From assembly GCA_937898685.1 (NCBI GenBank), contig CALEJT010000049.1:1-64000 (forward strand): 64,000 bases of DNA, written 5' to 3'. Position 1 is the stretch's first letter. Every line of letters starts with the position of its first letter. Of the stretch, positions 44,548 to 52,934 are shown piece by piece. The notes beneath the pieces were generated by a model. That model was not told where the DNA came from. It searched no databases and saw only the letters and a program-made list of their open reading frames with translations. The stretch comes from an uncultured Gammaproteobacteria bacterium (lineage in GTDB: Bacteria > Pseudomonadota > Gammaproteobacteria > Pseudomonadales > Pseudohongiellaceae). A program made the translations under genes and the position numbers.

Positions 44548-46836
44548 ATGTCGTTCAAGGTGTATTCCAGGTCTCATGGTCTGGCGATGTCGGCGCTGTG
44601 CCTTTCCATTGCGGTCGCTCAAAGCGCAATGGCGGCCGATCTCGATGAAGTACAGGTCATCGCGAAGAAGCGCCAACAATCTGCCACCAATGTCGACATC
44701 GCCGTCAACGTTCTCGATCCTCAACTTCTCAACGCTCTCAATTTCCGTTCCCTTCCCGATGCCGCGGCGTTCGCAGAAAACGTTGCGATGTTCGAAGACT
44801 TCAGTGGTGCCTCACTGCCGACATGGGTGATCCGTGGTGTCGGCGTACAGGACTACAACGCCAACAACACGCCCACCGCCGCGGTCTATCTCGATGGTTC
44901 CTACCAGGTGTCGACGGTGATGGGCGCGGCGTCCTTGTTCGACGTCGAAGAGCTTGAAATCCTGAAAGGTCCGCAAGGCGGTCTTTACGGTCGTAACACC
45001 ACTGGCGGCGCGGTGATTCTGCAAAGCCGCCGCGCCAAACTGGATCAGCGTGAAACGAATGTCGAAGTCGGCTATGGCCGTTGGGGCTCCAGCGTGGTGC
45101 GCAGTGCTCTCAACCTGCCCTTGAACGAAAGCACTGCAGTGCGTGTCGCCATCAACGCGGAGAACAGTCGTGGCGGTTGGCAGCGTTCGCTGAGCATGGA
45201 TGGCACGCAGGGCGACAAGGAAAAACTCGATGCGCGCGTGTGGTGGCATTTCGAGGTGAGCGACAAGCTCCGTCTCGACTGGAAACTGCAGGGTGGTCGC
45301 GATGATTCGGACATTCCGCTCGGTCGTTCACTGGGGGTCTACGCTGCCGATGGCAGCGGCAACTATTGCGATGCCGTTCTGGCTGGCTACATCGACGAGA
45401 ACACCTGCATCAACTGGGCGGGGGTGAATCTCGTTCATCTTGGAACAGGGGTTCCAGAGCGCCTGCTCGATCAGAGTGACGATGGCAGTGTGGTGTTGTC
45501 GCAACTGCTCAATCGGCAGGACAACGACTACGTCGGCACTGTGCTCGAATTGACCTGGGAACTCGACTTCGCCGACTTCCTCTCGCTCAGCACCTTCGAT
45601 CGCTTCGGTTATGGCGTGCTGCTCGATCTCGATGGCTCCGGTGGTGAATACGGTCATCGCCGTTCCACCAGCGATCTGCGTACCTGGAGCCAGGAGTTTC
45701 GTCTTCTGTCCAAACCCGAGAGCCGTGTGCGTTGGTTGGCGGGGCTGAACTATTCGCGTGAGGACTTCGAGGAGTTCCGTGACTTCAGGGCGGCGGAAAA
45801 TCGTTTCGTGGGCCTCGGGCGCGGACTGATGGGCTACGACCAGGACACCGAAGCCTTGTCTATCTACGTCGATGCCGAGCTGCCCTTGTCGTCGCAGTGG
45901 GCCATCGCCGGTGGGCTGCGCTGGACGGATGAGGACAAGAACTATCGCAACGGTGCCTTCTGGATTCCACGTGAACCGCCGATCTATTTGAGCCGGAATC
46001 TCAGTTCGGATTACCGCCTCGACGAGCGTCTCGCCGGATCCTTGGCTCTGCATTGGAAACCTCAGGAAAACACCTTCGGGTACATCAAGTATTCCAGCGG
46101 CTTCAAGAGTGGGGGCTTCTACGGGGGCTTCCCCTTCGACCCGCGCGAGATAGAACCCTACCGCGAAGAAACGCTCGTGGCGTGGGAAGCAGGCATGAAG
46201 GTGAAGTGGCCCGATGCGGGACTCGAACTGGGAACCACCCTGTTCTATTACGAATTGGAGGATGTGCAGGGCTTCATTCGCGATACTTCAGTACCAACCG
46301 GTACGGGTATCGACCGGTTGGCAAACCAGGGAGACGCCGTACACAAGGGGGTGGAGCTGCATGGACGTTGGCAGGTAATGGACGCTCTGTCGCTCGAACT
46401 CGGCTTGGGTTGGCTCGATGCACGATTCAGAGGCGAGGACGTGCTTACTTTGAACCTTGCCGACGAGCTCGTGCCGGTAACGGGACGCCGTCCTTACGCG
46501 CCGAGTTTCAATGGCCATTTTTTGGTGAGCCACGCACGAACTTTGGGCGACGCCCACACCTTGATCCTCGATGCGAGCTACGACTACCGCAGTGCTTTCA
46601 GTGGTCATCAGAGTTCCCTGGTGGATGCAGCGATCAACGATCTACCAGGCTTTGGACTTGTAAATTTTGCGGCGCGCGTGAATTCGGCGCGTGCGCCGTG
46701 GGAGCTGGGGCTGTGGGTACGCAATGCCACAAACGAGCGTTACGTTACGCGAGTGAAGAATGACGGACTCAATAGTTTCATCGCTCTTTATGGTGAACCA
46801 CGTTCCTATGGTGTTACCTTGAGCTATCGTTTGTAA
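44548..46836 (+). CDS. TonB-dependent outer membrane receptor
   Basis: A 762-residue protein with a signal peptide (ALCLSIAVAQSAMA, cut before ADLDE), a TonB box-like DEVQVIAKKRQ, a plug domain with TPTAAVYLDGSYQVSTVMGAASLFDVEELEILKGPQGGLYGRNTTGGAVILQSRR, and a 22-strand barrel ending in the aromatic-basic signal YGVTLSYRL. The plug motif GPQGGLYGRNTTGGAV is of the group often found in marine bacteria for uptake of polysaccharide-derived or complex hydrophobic substrates. No iron box is seen and no transporter gene lies next to it. GAGGAG precedes the ATG. Substrate unknown. Confidence 0.93.
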   Translation: MSFKVYSRSHGLAMSALCLSIAVAQSAMAADLDEVQVIAKKRQQSATNVDIAVNVLDPQLLNALNFRSLPDAAAFAENVAMFEDFSGASLPTWVIRGVGVQDYNANNTPTAAVYLDGSYQVSTVMGAASLFDVEELEILKGPQGGLYGRNTTGGAVILQSRRAKLDQRETNVEVGYGRWGSSVVRSALNLPLNESTAVRVAINAENSRGGWQRSLSMDGTQGDKEKLDARVWWHFEVSDKLRLDWKLQGGRDDSDIPLGRSLGVYAADGSGNYCDAVLAGYIDENTCINWAGVNLVHLGTGVPERLLDQSDDGSVVLSQLLNRQDNDYVGTVLELTWELDFADFLSLSTFDRFGYGVLLDLDGSGGEYGHRRSTSDLRTWSQEFRLLSKPESRVRWLAGLNYSREDFEEFRDFRAAENRFVGLGRGLMGYDQDTEALSIYVDAELPLSSQWAIAGGLRWTDEDKNYRNGAFWIPREPPIYLSRNLSSDYRLDERLAGSLALHWKPQENTFGYIKYSSGFKSGGFYGGFPFDPREIEPYREETLVAWEAGMKVKWPDAGLELGTTLFYYELEDVQGFIRDTSVPTGTGIDRLANQGDAVHKGVELHGRWQVMDALSLELGLGWLDARFRGEDVLTLNLADELVPVTGRRPYAPSFNGHFLVSHARTLGDAHTLILDASYDYRSAFSGHQSSLVDAAINDLPGFGLVNFAARVNSARAPWELGLWVRNATNERYVTRVKNDGLNSFIALYGEPRSYGVTLSYRL

Positions 46837-47226
46837 CTTTTTGTGACTCAATTGATGGTGGTTTTCAGCTAGACGTTCCTCATGCCTGCTTCAGGCAATC
46901 CCGCATAGTCGCGTTTTTGGCACGCTCCATGTACCGTTGAGTCTTTATCTCTCCATGGGGTTTGCACCTTTCAAAAAAATTGTTGTTAGAATGGCCCAGC
47001 CTTCCGGCTATGCAGGTTCTCGCTTCACATGTTTTCTCAGGATGGAAAACAGGCCGCAGCACCGGAACCGAGAGGCGTCACGGACCATCCGTGTGATCTG
47101 CCTGGGTACACCGGGTATGCGCTGAATAGCCTGGCAATAGGAGAGTACTCAGGAGACTCTATTCAAAACGGCTGACCGTGACGTCGACAGTCGACGTCTA
47201 ATTCTTTTTCGCATAGGAGTTATCAA
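46837..47226. other. 390-bp region with promoter and structured leader of the GNAT gene
   Basis: No gene seen. A candidate promoter is TTGCAC (46962-46967), 19 bp, TAGAAT (46987-46992), less well spaced than ideal. Downstream lies a roughly 200-nt leader containing CACGGA-CCA-TCCGTG and the hairpin at 47180-47198 next to the RBS TAGGAG. It does not match a c-di-GMP (GEMM) riboswitch by eye. A long structured leader on a signalling gene is noted as a possible regulatory RNA. Confidence 0.45.
47180..47198 (+). promoter_or_regulatory. Hairpin in the leader just before the GNAT gene
   Basis: GACGTCGA (47180-47187), CAG, TCGACGTC (47191-47198), then TAATTCTTTTTCGC. The 8-bp stem with a T-rich tail resembles an attenuator terminator; it ends 16 nt before the RBS TAGGAG of the GNAT gene at 47227. 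Confidence 0.55.
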
Positions 47227-48057
47227 ATGGTCAGCGTACAAGCGCAGGTGGCGCGTCACTACGAATATCCCTTCCCCCCACCCAGCAGCTATGGTGCTCT
47301 TTACAAGGTTTTCGAGCAGACCGAAGAACAGCTGGCTCTGGCGAAACTCAATATCAAATTACAAGAAGAATGCGGTGAAGAATTCCAGGTACGCTTCTAT
47401 TGCGCGGAAGACCTCGGTCGCATTCCGTACTCGATCCTGCTGAGTGCCGCTCAGTGTTACGCCGACGTGTTCAATGAAAGTTGGGGCGAAGACTGGACCG
47501 TAGAGTCGGCGATGGACGAGATCCGCAGATTCATCAATTGCGACCCCAATTACACGCCCGTGATGACCTTGCTTTTCAGAGAGGAGCGGGTCGTGGGGTT
47601 CAGTTGGGGCTTCATCATGGATCGTGATTCGCTGACCGACGACAGCGCACCGTTCTCCGCGTCCTCCGTCAAACGTCATGAAAGCATCCAGGCGGCACGC
47701 TACTGGCTCCACGAAGTGAGCGACAAACGGTTGCTCATCTCGATCCGTGAGTTGGGCGTGCTGAAGGACTTCCGTCAGAACAAGACTCCCTATCTGACGC
47801 TGCCGATCTTCGAGCGCGCCAAGAGCGTCGGCTGCAACGTGGCATTCTTCCGTACCAAGCTCAGCAGCCAGGCATTCCGCTGGAGTCTCGGTGTCGGCTT
47901 CGTGCCTCTGGAGCTGTTCCGAGTCGATGGCCTCTTGCTGATGAAGGGCTGCGTCAAATACGCAATGGAGCTGCTCTATGGCTCGATCGACAAGACGCGC
48001 CGGCGCCAGAGTCAGTCTGCGATAATCAACAACATCAAACGCTACTTGTGTGAGTAA
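47227..48057 (+). CDS. GNAT-fold acyltransferase of unknown substrate
   Basis: A 276-residue protein with a GNAT core in its second half: VMTLLFREERVVGFSWGF, then SIRELGVLKDFRQNKTPYLTLPIFERAKSVGCNVAFFRTKLSS and QAFRWSLGVGFVPLELFRVDG, which follows the acyl-CoA-binding pattern of the family. The N-terminal about 110 residues (starting SVQAQVARHYEYPFPPPSSYGALYKVFEQTEEQLALA) are not part of it and I do not recognise them; the C-terminus is basic (KTRRRQSQSAIINNIKRYL). Known GNAT relatives of this size include N-acyl amino acid and N-acyl homoserine signal synthases, but no signature of LuxI is present. RBS TAGGAG sits 6 nt before the ATG. The gene leads the 7TM kinase gene by 66 nt, so a role in making the kinase's ligand is an inference. 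Confidence 0.75.
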   Translation: MVSVQAQVARHYEYPFPPPSSYGALYKVFEQTEEQLALAKLNIKLQEECGEEFQVRFYCAEDLGRIPYSILLSAAQCYADVFNESWGEDWTVESAMDEIRRFINCDPNYTPVMTLLFREERVVGFSWGFIMDRDSLTDDSAPFSASSVKRHESIQAARYWLHEVSDKRLLISIRELGVLKDFRQNKTPYLTLPIFERAKSVGCNVAFFRTKLSSQAFRWSLGVGFVPLELFRVDGLLLMKGCVKYAMELLYGSIDKTRRRQSQSAIINNIKRYLCE

Positions 48058-48123
48058 GAAGTAGGCCAGTGTCGTACGCATGACGAGAGGTTCGCTGCAG
48101 TTGCGCCTGGCCAGGGGCGAAGC

Positions 48124-50277
48124 ATGATTTCCTGGTCCGTGAACTATGTGTTTTTGTTCAATTCGGCGCTTCTCGTCCTGCTAGCGACATTCCTTGCGAA
48201 GCGGCAGCGCGAAATAGGCACTTGGATTTTCTGTGCTGCATCGGCTGCCCTAGCAAGCTGGAGCGCTTGCATCTACCTCTTGGAAGAGCGCCTACTGATG
48301 TCGTGGTTGAGCGGCATCGTCAAAGTGCAGCTCATCTCTGCGTTGTTGTTTGCCAATGGTCTCTATTACTTCTGCTCCACCTATCCCATCTATCGCATCG
48401 ATAGAAGGCGGTTGATCAACGTCCTGGTGTTGGCCGGCTTCGTGCTGGCCATCATCTTCACCGATGCGATCACGCGGGCTACCTTGGTCGGCGATGCCAT
48501 CGTCTATGAAGACGGCATCGGTTACCTCGTTTACTCGATCTACCTCGCGGCACTGGGCATCTCGGCACTGGTGCGACTGGGCCAGGCCTGGCGTGAATAC
48601 CCGGAACATCGTGCCCGCATCCGTTATTTCTTCATCGGTGTCGGCACCTATGTAAGCTGCGCCATCATCTTCAATCTGATCCTGCCCAGTCTCGGTAACT
48701 ACGATTACCTGATGATCGGTCGTCTCAGCGCCACGGCGGCGCCGCTGTTGTGCTTCTACGCGATCACCAAATACGAGTTTCTGGATGTCACGGTAATCAT
48801 CAACAAGACGACTGCTTGGGGTGGCGCCTTGCTGGCCATGCTGGCGCTCGGTCTCTTGGTCTACGAGCTGACATTGGGCTACATGCTGCTCAACATGTTG
48901 GGCGTCGGCGCGGTCATCATCGTCGCAAGTCTCTTCGCGCAGCCGCTGCAGCGCTTCCTCCTCACCACCGCCAAGCGCAAGTTCGTGCGCGGCTGGTATT
49001 CCACCGAAGCGGTGATCGGAGAATTGGCGGCGAAGCTCACCTTGGAAAAAGATCGCCGCGCGATTTTCCGTACGGTGATGGCGACGCTCGATGAAGTGTT
49101 CGAGGTCGAAAACACCCGGATGATCGTGGCCGAGCGTGATGAGAACGGTGAGCTTGAACATTACCGGGTCGTCGACGACCCGAGCGTGCACATCGACAGC
49201 AGCTCTCCTCTGATCCGTGCCTTCAGCGAAAAATCTCATTGCTGCCGCATCCGCGAATTGGATGCCGGTTGTCTGACGATGCTCGAACAGCTTGGGCTCA
49301 CGGCCGAGTGCATCACCGACGGTGTGGTGTTGCCCTGTCACTCGCCGGAGTTTTTGGAAGGGCTGATAGTATTGGGACGCCGCAGTAACGAGCGTCAGTA
49401 CAACGAGAACGACCTACGCTTCTTCGACAACCTGCTCGCCTTTCTCTCACCGATCTTCTATCGACTCACGCCGATGGAGACGCTCGAAGCACTCTACTTC
49501 GAGAACAAGCAGCGTCTGCATGAGGCAGAGATTCAGCTGCTGCGGGCACAGAAGATCGATGCCATCGTGCATGCCACGCGTCAGTGCCATCACGAGATCC
49601 GCACGCCGCTCAGCATCATCAGCCTCGGCATCAGCCGTATCAAGAATCTGGAAGAACTCGAATCCTTCAAGCAGGTGGCACAGGAAGAGATCAAACATGC
49701 ACTAGAGATCGTCGAGGAAACACTGGCGATCTCCGACATCAACAAGAGTGCGGAGAAGGCCCATACGAGGGTCAACATCAACGACGTCATCCGCCGTTGT
49801 CTGCGGCTCATCGACACCTTGAAGTACAAGGTTCATCTCGAGCTGGAAGAGGACCTGCCGCCGGTGATCGGCTATTTCAGCGACCTGCAGGTGGTGCTCA
49901 CCAACCTCATCCACAATGCCATGGAAGCGATGCCGAACGGTGGTGCCTTCACCTTTACCAGCCGCGCCTCGCACGACACCGTGATCGTCACCGTGGAAGA
50001 CACGGGGAGCGGTATTCCGGAAGAGCTCAAGTCGCGCGTGTGGGAGCCTTATTTCAGCGGCCGCGCCACACGAGCCGGAAATTCGACGGCGGGACGGGGC
50101 TGGGGGCTGACCATCGTCAACCGCATCATCACCGAACATCGCGGCACCATCCGTTTCGTCAGCGAGGCGGGCAGTGGTACGCGCTTCATCATCACGCTGC
50201 CCCTGGCGCGCAACGAGGAGCAGGATGAAGAAGGTCACGCAGAACCCGAGGCCCTGCCGCGCGTACAGCAAGGCTAG
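48124..50277 (+). CDS. Sensor histidine kinase with 7TM N-terminus and GAF domain
   Basis: A 717-residue hybrid-free kinase. Residues 1-270 hold seven or eight membrane helices (start ISWSVNYVFLFNSALLVLLATFL) of the HisKA_7TM kind. A GAF-like domain lies at about 300-450 (AIFRTVMATLDEVFEVENTRMIV, ITDGVVLPCHSPEFLEGLIVLG). Then HisKA with phospho-His490 in QCHHEIRTPLSIIS and HATPase with NLIHNAMEAMPNGG, EDTGSGIPEE and GRGWGLTIVNRIITEHRG. The tail is acidic and lacks a receiver. RBS AGGGGCGA precedes the ATG. The stop is 45 nt from the convergent single-domain response regulator, its likely partner. The membrane domain could bind a hydrophobic ligand made by the GNAT enzyme upstream. Confidence 0.9.
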   Translation: MISWSVNYVFLFNSALLVLLATFLAKRQREIGTWIFCAASAALASWSACIYLLEERLLMSWLSGIVKVQLISALLFANGLYYFCSTYPIYRIDRRRLINVLVLAGFVLAIIFTDAITRATLVGDAIVYEDGIGYLVYSIYLAALGISALVRLGQAWREYPEHRARIRYFFIGVGTYVSCAIIFNLILPSLGNYDYLMIGRLSATAAPLLCFYAITKYEFLDVTVIINKTTAWGGALLAMLALGLLVYELTLGYMLLNMLGVGAVIIVASLFAQPLQRFLLTTAKRKFVRGWYSTEAVIGELAAKLTLEKDRRAIFRTVMATLDEVFEVENTRMIVAERDENGELEHYRVVDDPSVHIDSSSPLIRAFSEKSHCCRIRELDAGCLTMLEQLGLTAECITDGVVLPCHSPEFLEGLIVLGRRSNERQYNENDLRFFDNLLAFLSPIFYRLTPMETLEALYFENKQRLHEAEIQLLRAQKIDAIVHATRQCHHEIRTPLSIISLGISRIKNLEELESFKQVAQEEIKHALEIVEETLAISDINKSAEKAHTRVNINDVIRRCLRLIDTLKYKVHLELEEDLPPVIGYFSDLQVVLTNLIHNAMEAMPNGGAFTFTSRASHDTVIVTVEDTGSGIPEELKSRVWEPYFSGRATRAGNSTAGRGWGLTIVNRIITEHRGTIRFVSEAGSGTRFIITLPLARNEEQDEEGHAEPEALPRVQQG

Positions 50278-50321
50278 CCGACCAGGACTTCAGGGAAGAG
50301 ATTGCAAAGACGAGGCGCGGC

Positions 50322-50849
50322 TTACTTGAAACGGCGCTCGGAGAGATTCTGCAGCCAGCGTGAGCGCTGATCGACGAGGAGTTCACGCATGATGTCGGCT
50401 TCCTTGTCGATCACGATGCGTTTGAGTACCTGCAGCAGTTCTTTCTCGTTGAAAGGCTTGAGCAGGTAGGCGGAAGACAGACCGATCGTGGAATCTTCGG
50501 CCAACAGCCTCAATTCCTCGCTGTCGTACGCGGTGAGGATCACCACGGGGATGTGGCGTTTGAAGGGACTGCGGTTTTCCTTCATGCGCAAGGTGCGCAG
50601 AAATTCCTCGCCGTTCATCTCCGGCATCTGCCAGTCGAGCAGGATGCAGGTGATGGCATTGGTCAGGAAATCGAAGCCACGCTCATGCCGCGCGAGAACT
50701 TCGAGGCCCTCACGCCCATTGTGTGCAACCAATACTTCATAGAGTCCAGACTCGCGCACGACCTGCGCGATGAGCTCGGCCTGACGCTCGTTATCCTCGA
50801 TGACGAGCACGCGAGGCTTAGCCGGCGGACCTTTCGCAAACCAGACCAT
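50322..50849 (-). CDS. Single-domain response regulator (REC only)
   Basis: A 175-residue receiver: RVLVIEDNERQAELIAQVVRESG with acidic pocket ED, phosphoacceptor Asp72 in ITCILLDWQMPEMNGEEFLR, Thr of VVILTAYDS and Lys of AYLLKPFNEKELL. The last about 35 residues are a basic helix (DIMRELLVDQRSRWLQNLSERRFK) without an output domain. Such proteins relay phosphate to another kinase or act by protein contact. Start ATG lies 3 nt after the stop of the small membrane-protein gene, so both share a transcript. It sits between the two kinase genes and may serve either. Confidence 0.88.
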   Translation of the reverse strand: MVWFAKGPPAKPRVLVIEDNERQAELIAQVVRESGLYEVLVAHNGREGLEVLARHERGFDFLTNAITCILLDWQMPEMNGEEFLRTLRMKENRSPFKRHIPVVILTAYDSEELRLLAEDSTIGLSSAYLLKPFNEKELLQVLKRIVIDKEADIMRELLVDQRSRWLQNLSERRFK

Positions 50850-50852
50850 GAA

Positions 50853-51275
50853 TCAGGGGTTATCCGACATTAATTGGCGGCGCAAGTTTACCGTGCGTTT
50901 GAACACATAAGAAGGGCCGAGCACCAGACCCGAGGCCATCATGAACGGCGCAATGCACAGCATCAGCAGGGAATTTCCGACCAAACGCGCGAGGGGAAAG
51001 GGTTCCGAAGGATGGTTTTTCTCGATCTGGTGCCTGGTATATTCTGCCAGCTCGACCGGCTTGTTGCGGATTTCCTCGGCCCAGATGCGGGCGATGTATT
51101 TCTGATAACTGCGGGCGGGATACTTCTTCCAGAGCGTCAGGAGATAACGGTTGTTCGCCTGCCAGTTCTCGATTACCGAGAGTAGCTTGAACCACACGCC
51201 GGCCGGTGCTCCGAAAACGATGCTCCAAAGCACTAGCAGCGGATAGAACAAGAAAGCCGGTGCCTTAAGAAACAT
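50853..51275 (-). CDS. Small membrane protein, unknown function
   Basis: A 140-residue protein with an N-terminal membrane helix (FLKAPAFLFYPLLVLWSIVFGA) and a second near the end (LARLVGNSLLMLCIAPFMMASGLVLG), flanked by charged soluble segments (WKKYPARSYQKYIARIWAEEIRNKPVELAEYTRHQIEKNHPSEP). No family recognised. Start ATG at 51275 is the first plausible one, with only a weak AAGGCG upstream; the frame stays open to 51527 but runs through the promoter region of the second kinase. It precedes the response regulator by 3 nt, the same position hdeD-like membrane genes take in Legionella lqs loci. Confidence 0.6.
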   Translation of the reverse strand: MFLKAPAFLFYPLLVLWSIVFGAPAGVWFKLLSVIENWQANNRYLLTLWKKYPARSYQKYIARIWAEEIRNKPVELAEYTRHQIEKNHPSEPFPLARLVGNSLLMLCIAPFMMASGLVLGPSYVFKRTVNLRRQLMSDNP

Positions 51276-51419
51276 GAATGCCGTGATCTGCGCCTTATCC
51301 AAGGGATCTATGCAAAGCCTCTCAGCGGGGCAGCAGTATAGCAGACCCCCCCAGCCCTGCCGGCATTCGCGCGTACGCGCAGGCGGAACGATGCGGACAA
51401 GGAAAAGAGCCGTTTCCGC

Positions 51420-52934
51420 ATGAAATTCCTGCGAACTGGCCATCGTGCCTTGCCCTATCTGGCCGCAATCTACCTGTTGGCGGCCGTACTGTATTTCTCG
51501 GTGATCCTGCGCCATACCCGTGACCAACTACTCCTGGCGGTGGCGCTCCTCGCCTACATCTTGTTCGTGGTGCTGACACACGAAGGACTGCTCCGGCGTG
51601 TGGGTCAGCTCATCGGCCATTACCGTCCCCGTGTGGATGTCGGCTATTTCTCGGCCTTCGTCGAGTTCAATCGGCGGATTCAGAACGTTCTTGAGCTAGA
51701 GCACGTGCTCATGCTGCTGGGCGATACGCTGCGGCAGAACGTCGGCCTGCGCCATGTGCGCTATCTCTTGAATCGCGAATTGCCGCTGCGCACCTCAGCG
51801 GCAGAGCAGAAGGATGAAAAGAGCGGAGAACTCCTGACGCTGCGCGCCTGGCCGCTGGAGCGTTCCTGGGCTTTCCACACCACCGAGTTCGAACGCGAGG
51901 TGAAGGCGCGCGCCAGCGTGCTGAGCAAGAGGGACGCCCCGGAGCTCGTGCAGCGCGCCTTCGCCGAAAGTGGTACCGAGCTGCTCGTGCCATTGGTGCA
52001 GGATCAGCGCCTGCTTGCCGTGATCCTCATCGGTCGCGGTGAAGAGCGTCCCCCCTTCCAGGAATTCGAATACCAGATGTTCGACTACCTGATGCGCCAT
52101 CTGACGCTGATCGTCGACCGCATACGCGTCTACGCCGAAGTGCTGCGCAAGACCAAGATGGAACACGCGGAAAGGATGCGGGTGATGCAGACGCTCAGCG
52201 CCAGCATCGCGCACGAGATGCGTACGCCGCTTGCTGGCATCCGTGCCAGCATCTCGGGCTTCGAGGAATATCTGCCGCCGATGCTCGAGGCCTATGGTGA
52301 TTGCGCGAAGAAGGAGCCGCAGCGCTTTCCCGCAATTCGCGAGAATCATCTGCAGCGGCTGCAGGACACGCCGCGCCGCATAATGTTGATGATCGATCAG
52401 GCCAACACGGTGATCGATCTGTTGCTGGTCAACCTGCGCGAAGAAGCCCTGGATCGCGGTCAGCTCTCCCCGATGCGCATCGCCGACGTCGTCAATCAGG
52501 CCATCGACCGCTATCCCTTCCGCAGCGGCGAGCGCGAGAAGGTGCACCTGGATCTGACGCAGGATTTCGAGTTCCGCGGCGTCGAAACCTTCTTCATTTA
52601 CGTGTTGTTCAACCTGTTGAAGAACGCCTTCTACTCATTGCAGTCGGCACAGAAGGGCAGCATCAGCATCCGCCTCGAACGCGGAGGTTCCTACAACACG
52701 CTGTATTTCCGTGACACCGGTACCGGCGTGGATCCGGCCATCATCGGCAAGATCTTCGACGGCTTCTTCACCACCAAGCGCGACGGCACGGGTGCGGGTC
52801 TGGCGTTCTGTAAACGAACGATCGAAAGCTTCGGTGGGGAAATCGGCTGTGAGTCGGTGCTGGGTGAATATGCGGAGTTCATCATCCGCCTGCCCGTGAT
52901 GCGAGAGCAGGCGGATCCGTCCCTCAATGCATGA
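51420..52934 (+). CDS. LqsS/CqsS-type sensor histidine kinase
   Basis: A 504-residue membrane kinase with two N-terminal helices (LPYLAAIYLLAAVLYFSVI, LLLAVALLAYILFVVL), a cytoplasmic GAF-like linker (about 75-240) and a kinase core resembling the quorum-sensing kinases LqsS/LqsT of Legionella and CqsS of Vibrio. The match includes ASIAHEMRTPLAGIRASISG (H265), the unusual insert IRENHLQRLQDTPRRIMLMIDQANTVIDLLLVNLR and the end NLLKNAFYSLQ, FRDTGTGVDPAI, GTGAGLAFCKRTIESFGGEIGC. LqsS has more membrane helices. It overlaps by 11 nt the stop of the LqsR-like gene (convergent). Ligand unknown. Confidence 0.85.
   Translation: MKFLRTGHRALPYLAAIYLLAAVLYFSVILRHTRDQLLLAVALLAYILFVVLTHEGLLRRVGQLIGHYRPRVDVGYFSAFVEFNRRIQNVLELEHVLMLLGDTLRQNVGLRHVRYLLNRELPLRTSAAEQKDEKSGELLTLRAWPLERSWAFHTTEFEREVKARASVLSKRDAPELVQRAFAESGTELLVPLVQDQRLLAVILIGRGEERPPFQEFEYQMFDYLMRHLTLIVDRIRVYAEVLRKTKMEHAERMRVMQTLSASIAHEMRTPLAGIRASISGFEEYLPPMLEAYGDCAKKEPQRFPAIRENHLQRLQDTPRRIMLMIDQANTVIDLLLVNLREEALDRGQLSPMRIADVVNQAIDRYPFRSGEREKVHLDLTQDFEFRGVETFFIYVLFNLLKNAFYSLQSAQKGSISIRLERGGSYNTLYFRDTGTGVDPAIIGKIFDGFFTTKRDGTGAGLAFCKRTIESFGGEIGCESVLGEYAEFIIRLPVMREQADPSLNA

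Noticed and set aside
46950..47226. c-di-GMP (GEMM) riboswitch before the GNAT gene
   Set aside because: The conserved GEMM core is not visible; only generic hairpins are seen.
47227..48057. LuxI-type AHL synthase
   Set aside because: The conserved N-terminal Arg/Phe/Trp and acidic residues of LuxI are not found; only a general GNAT pattern remains.
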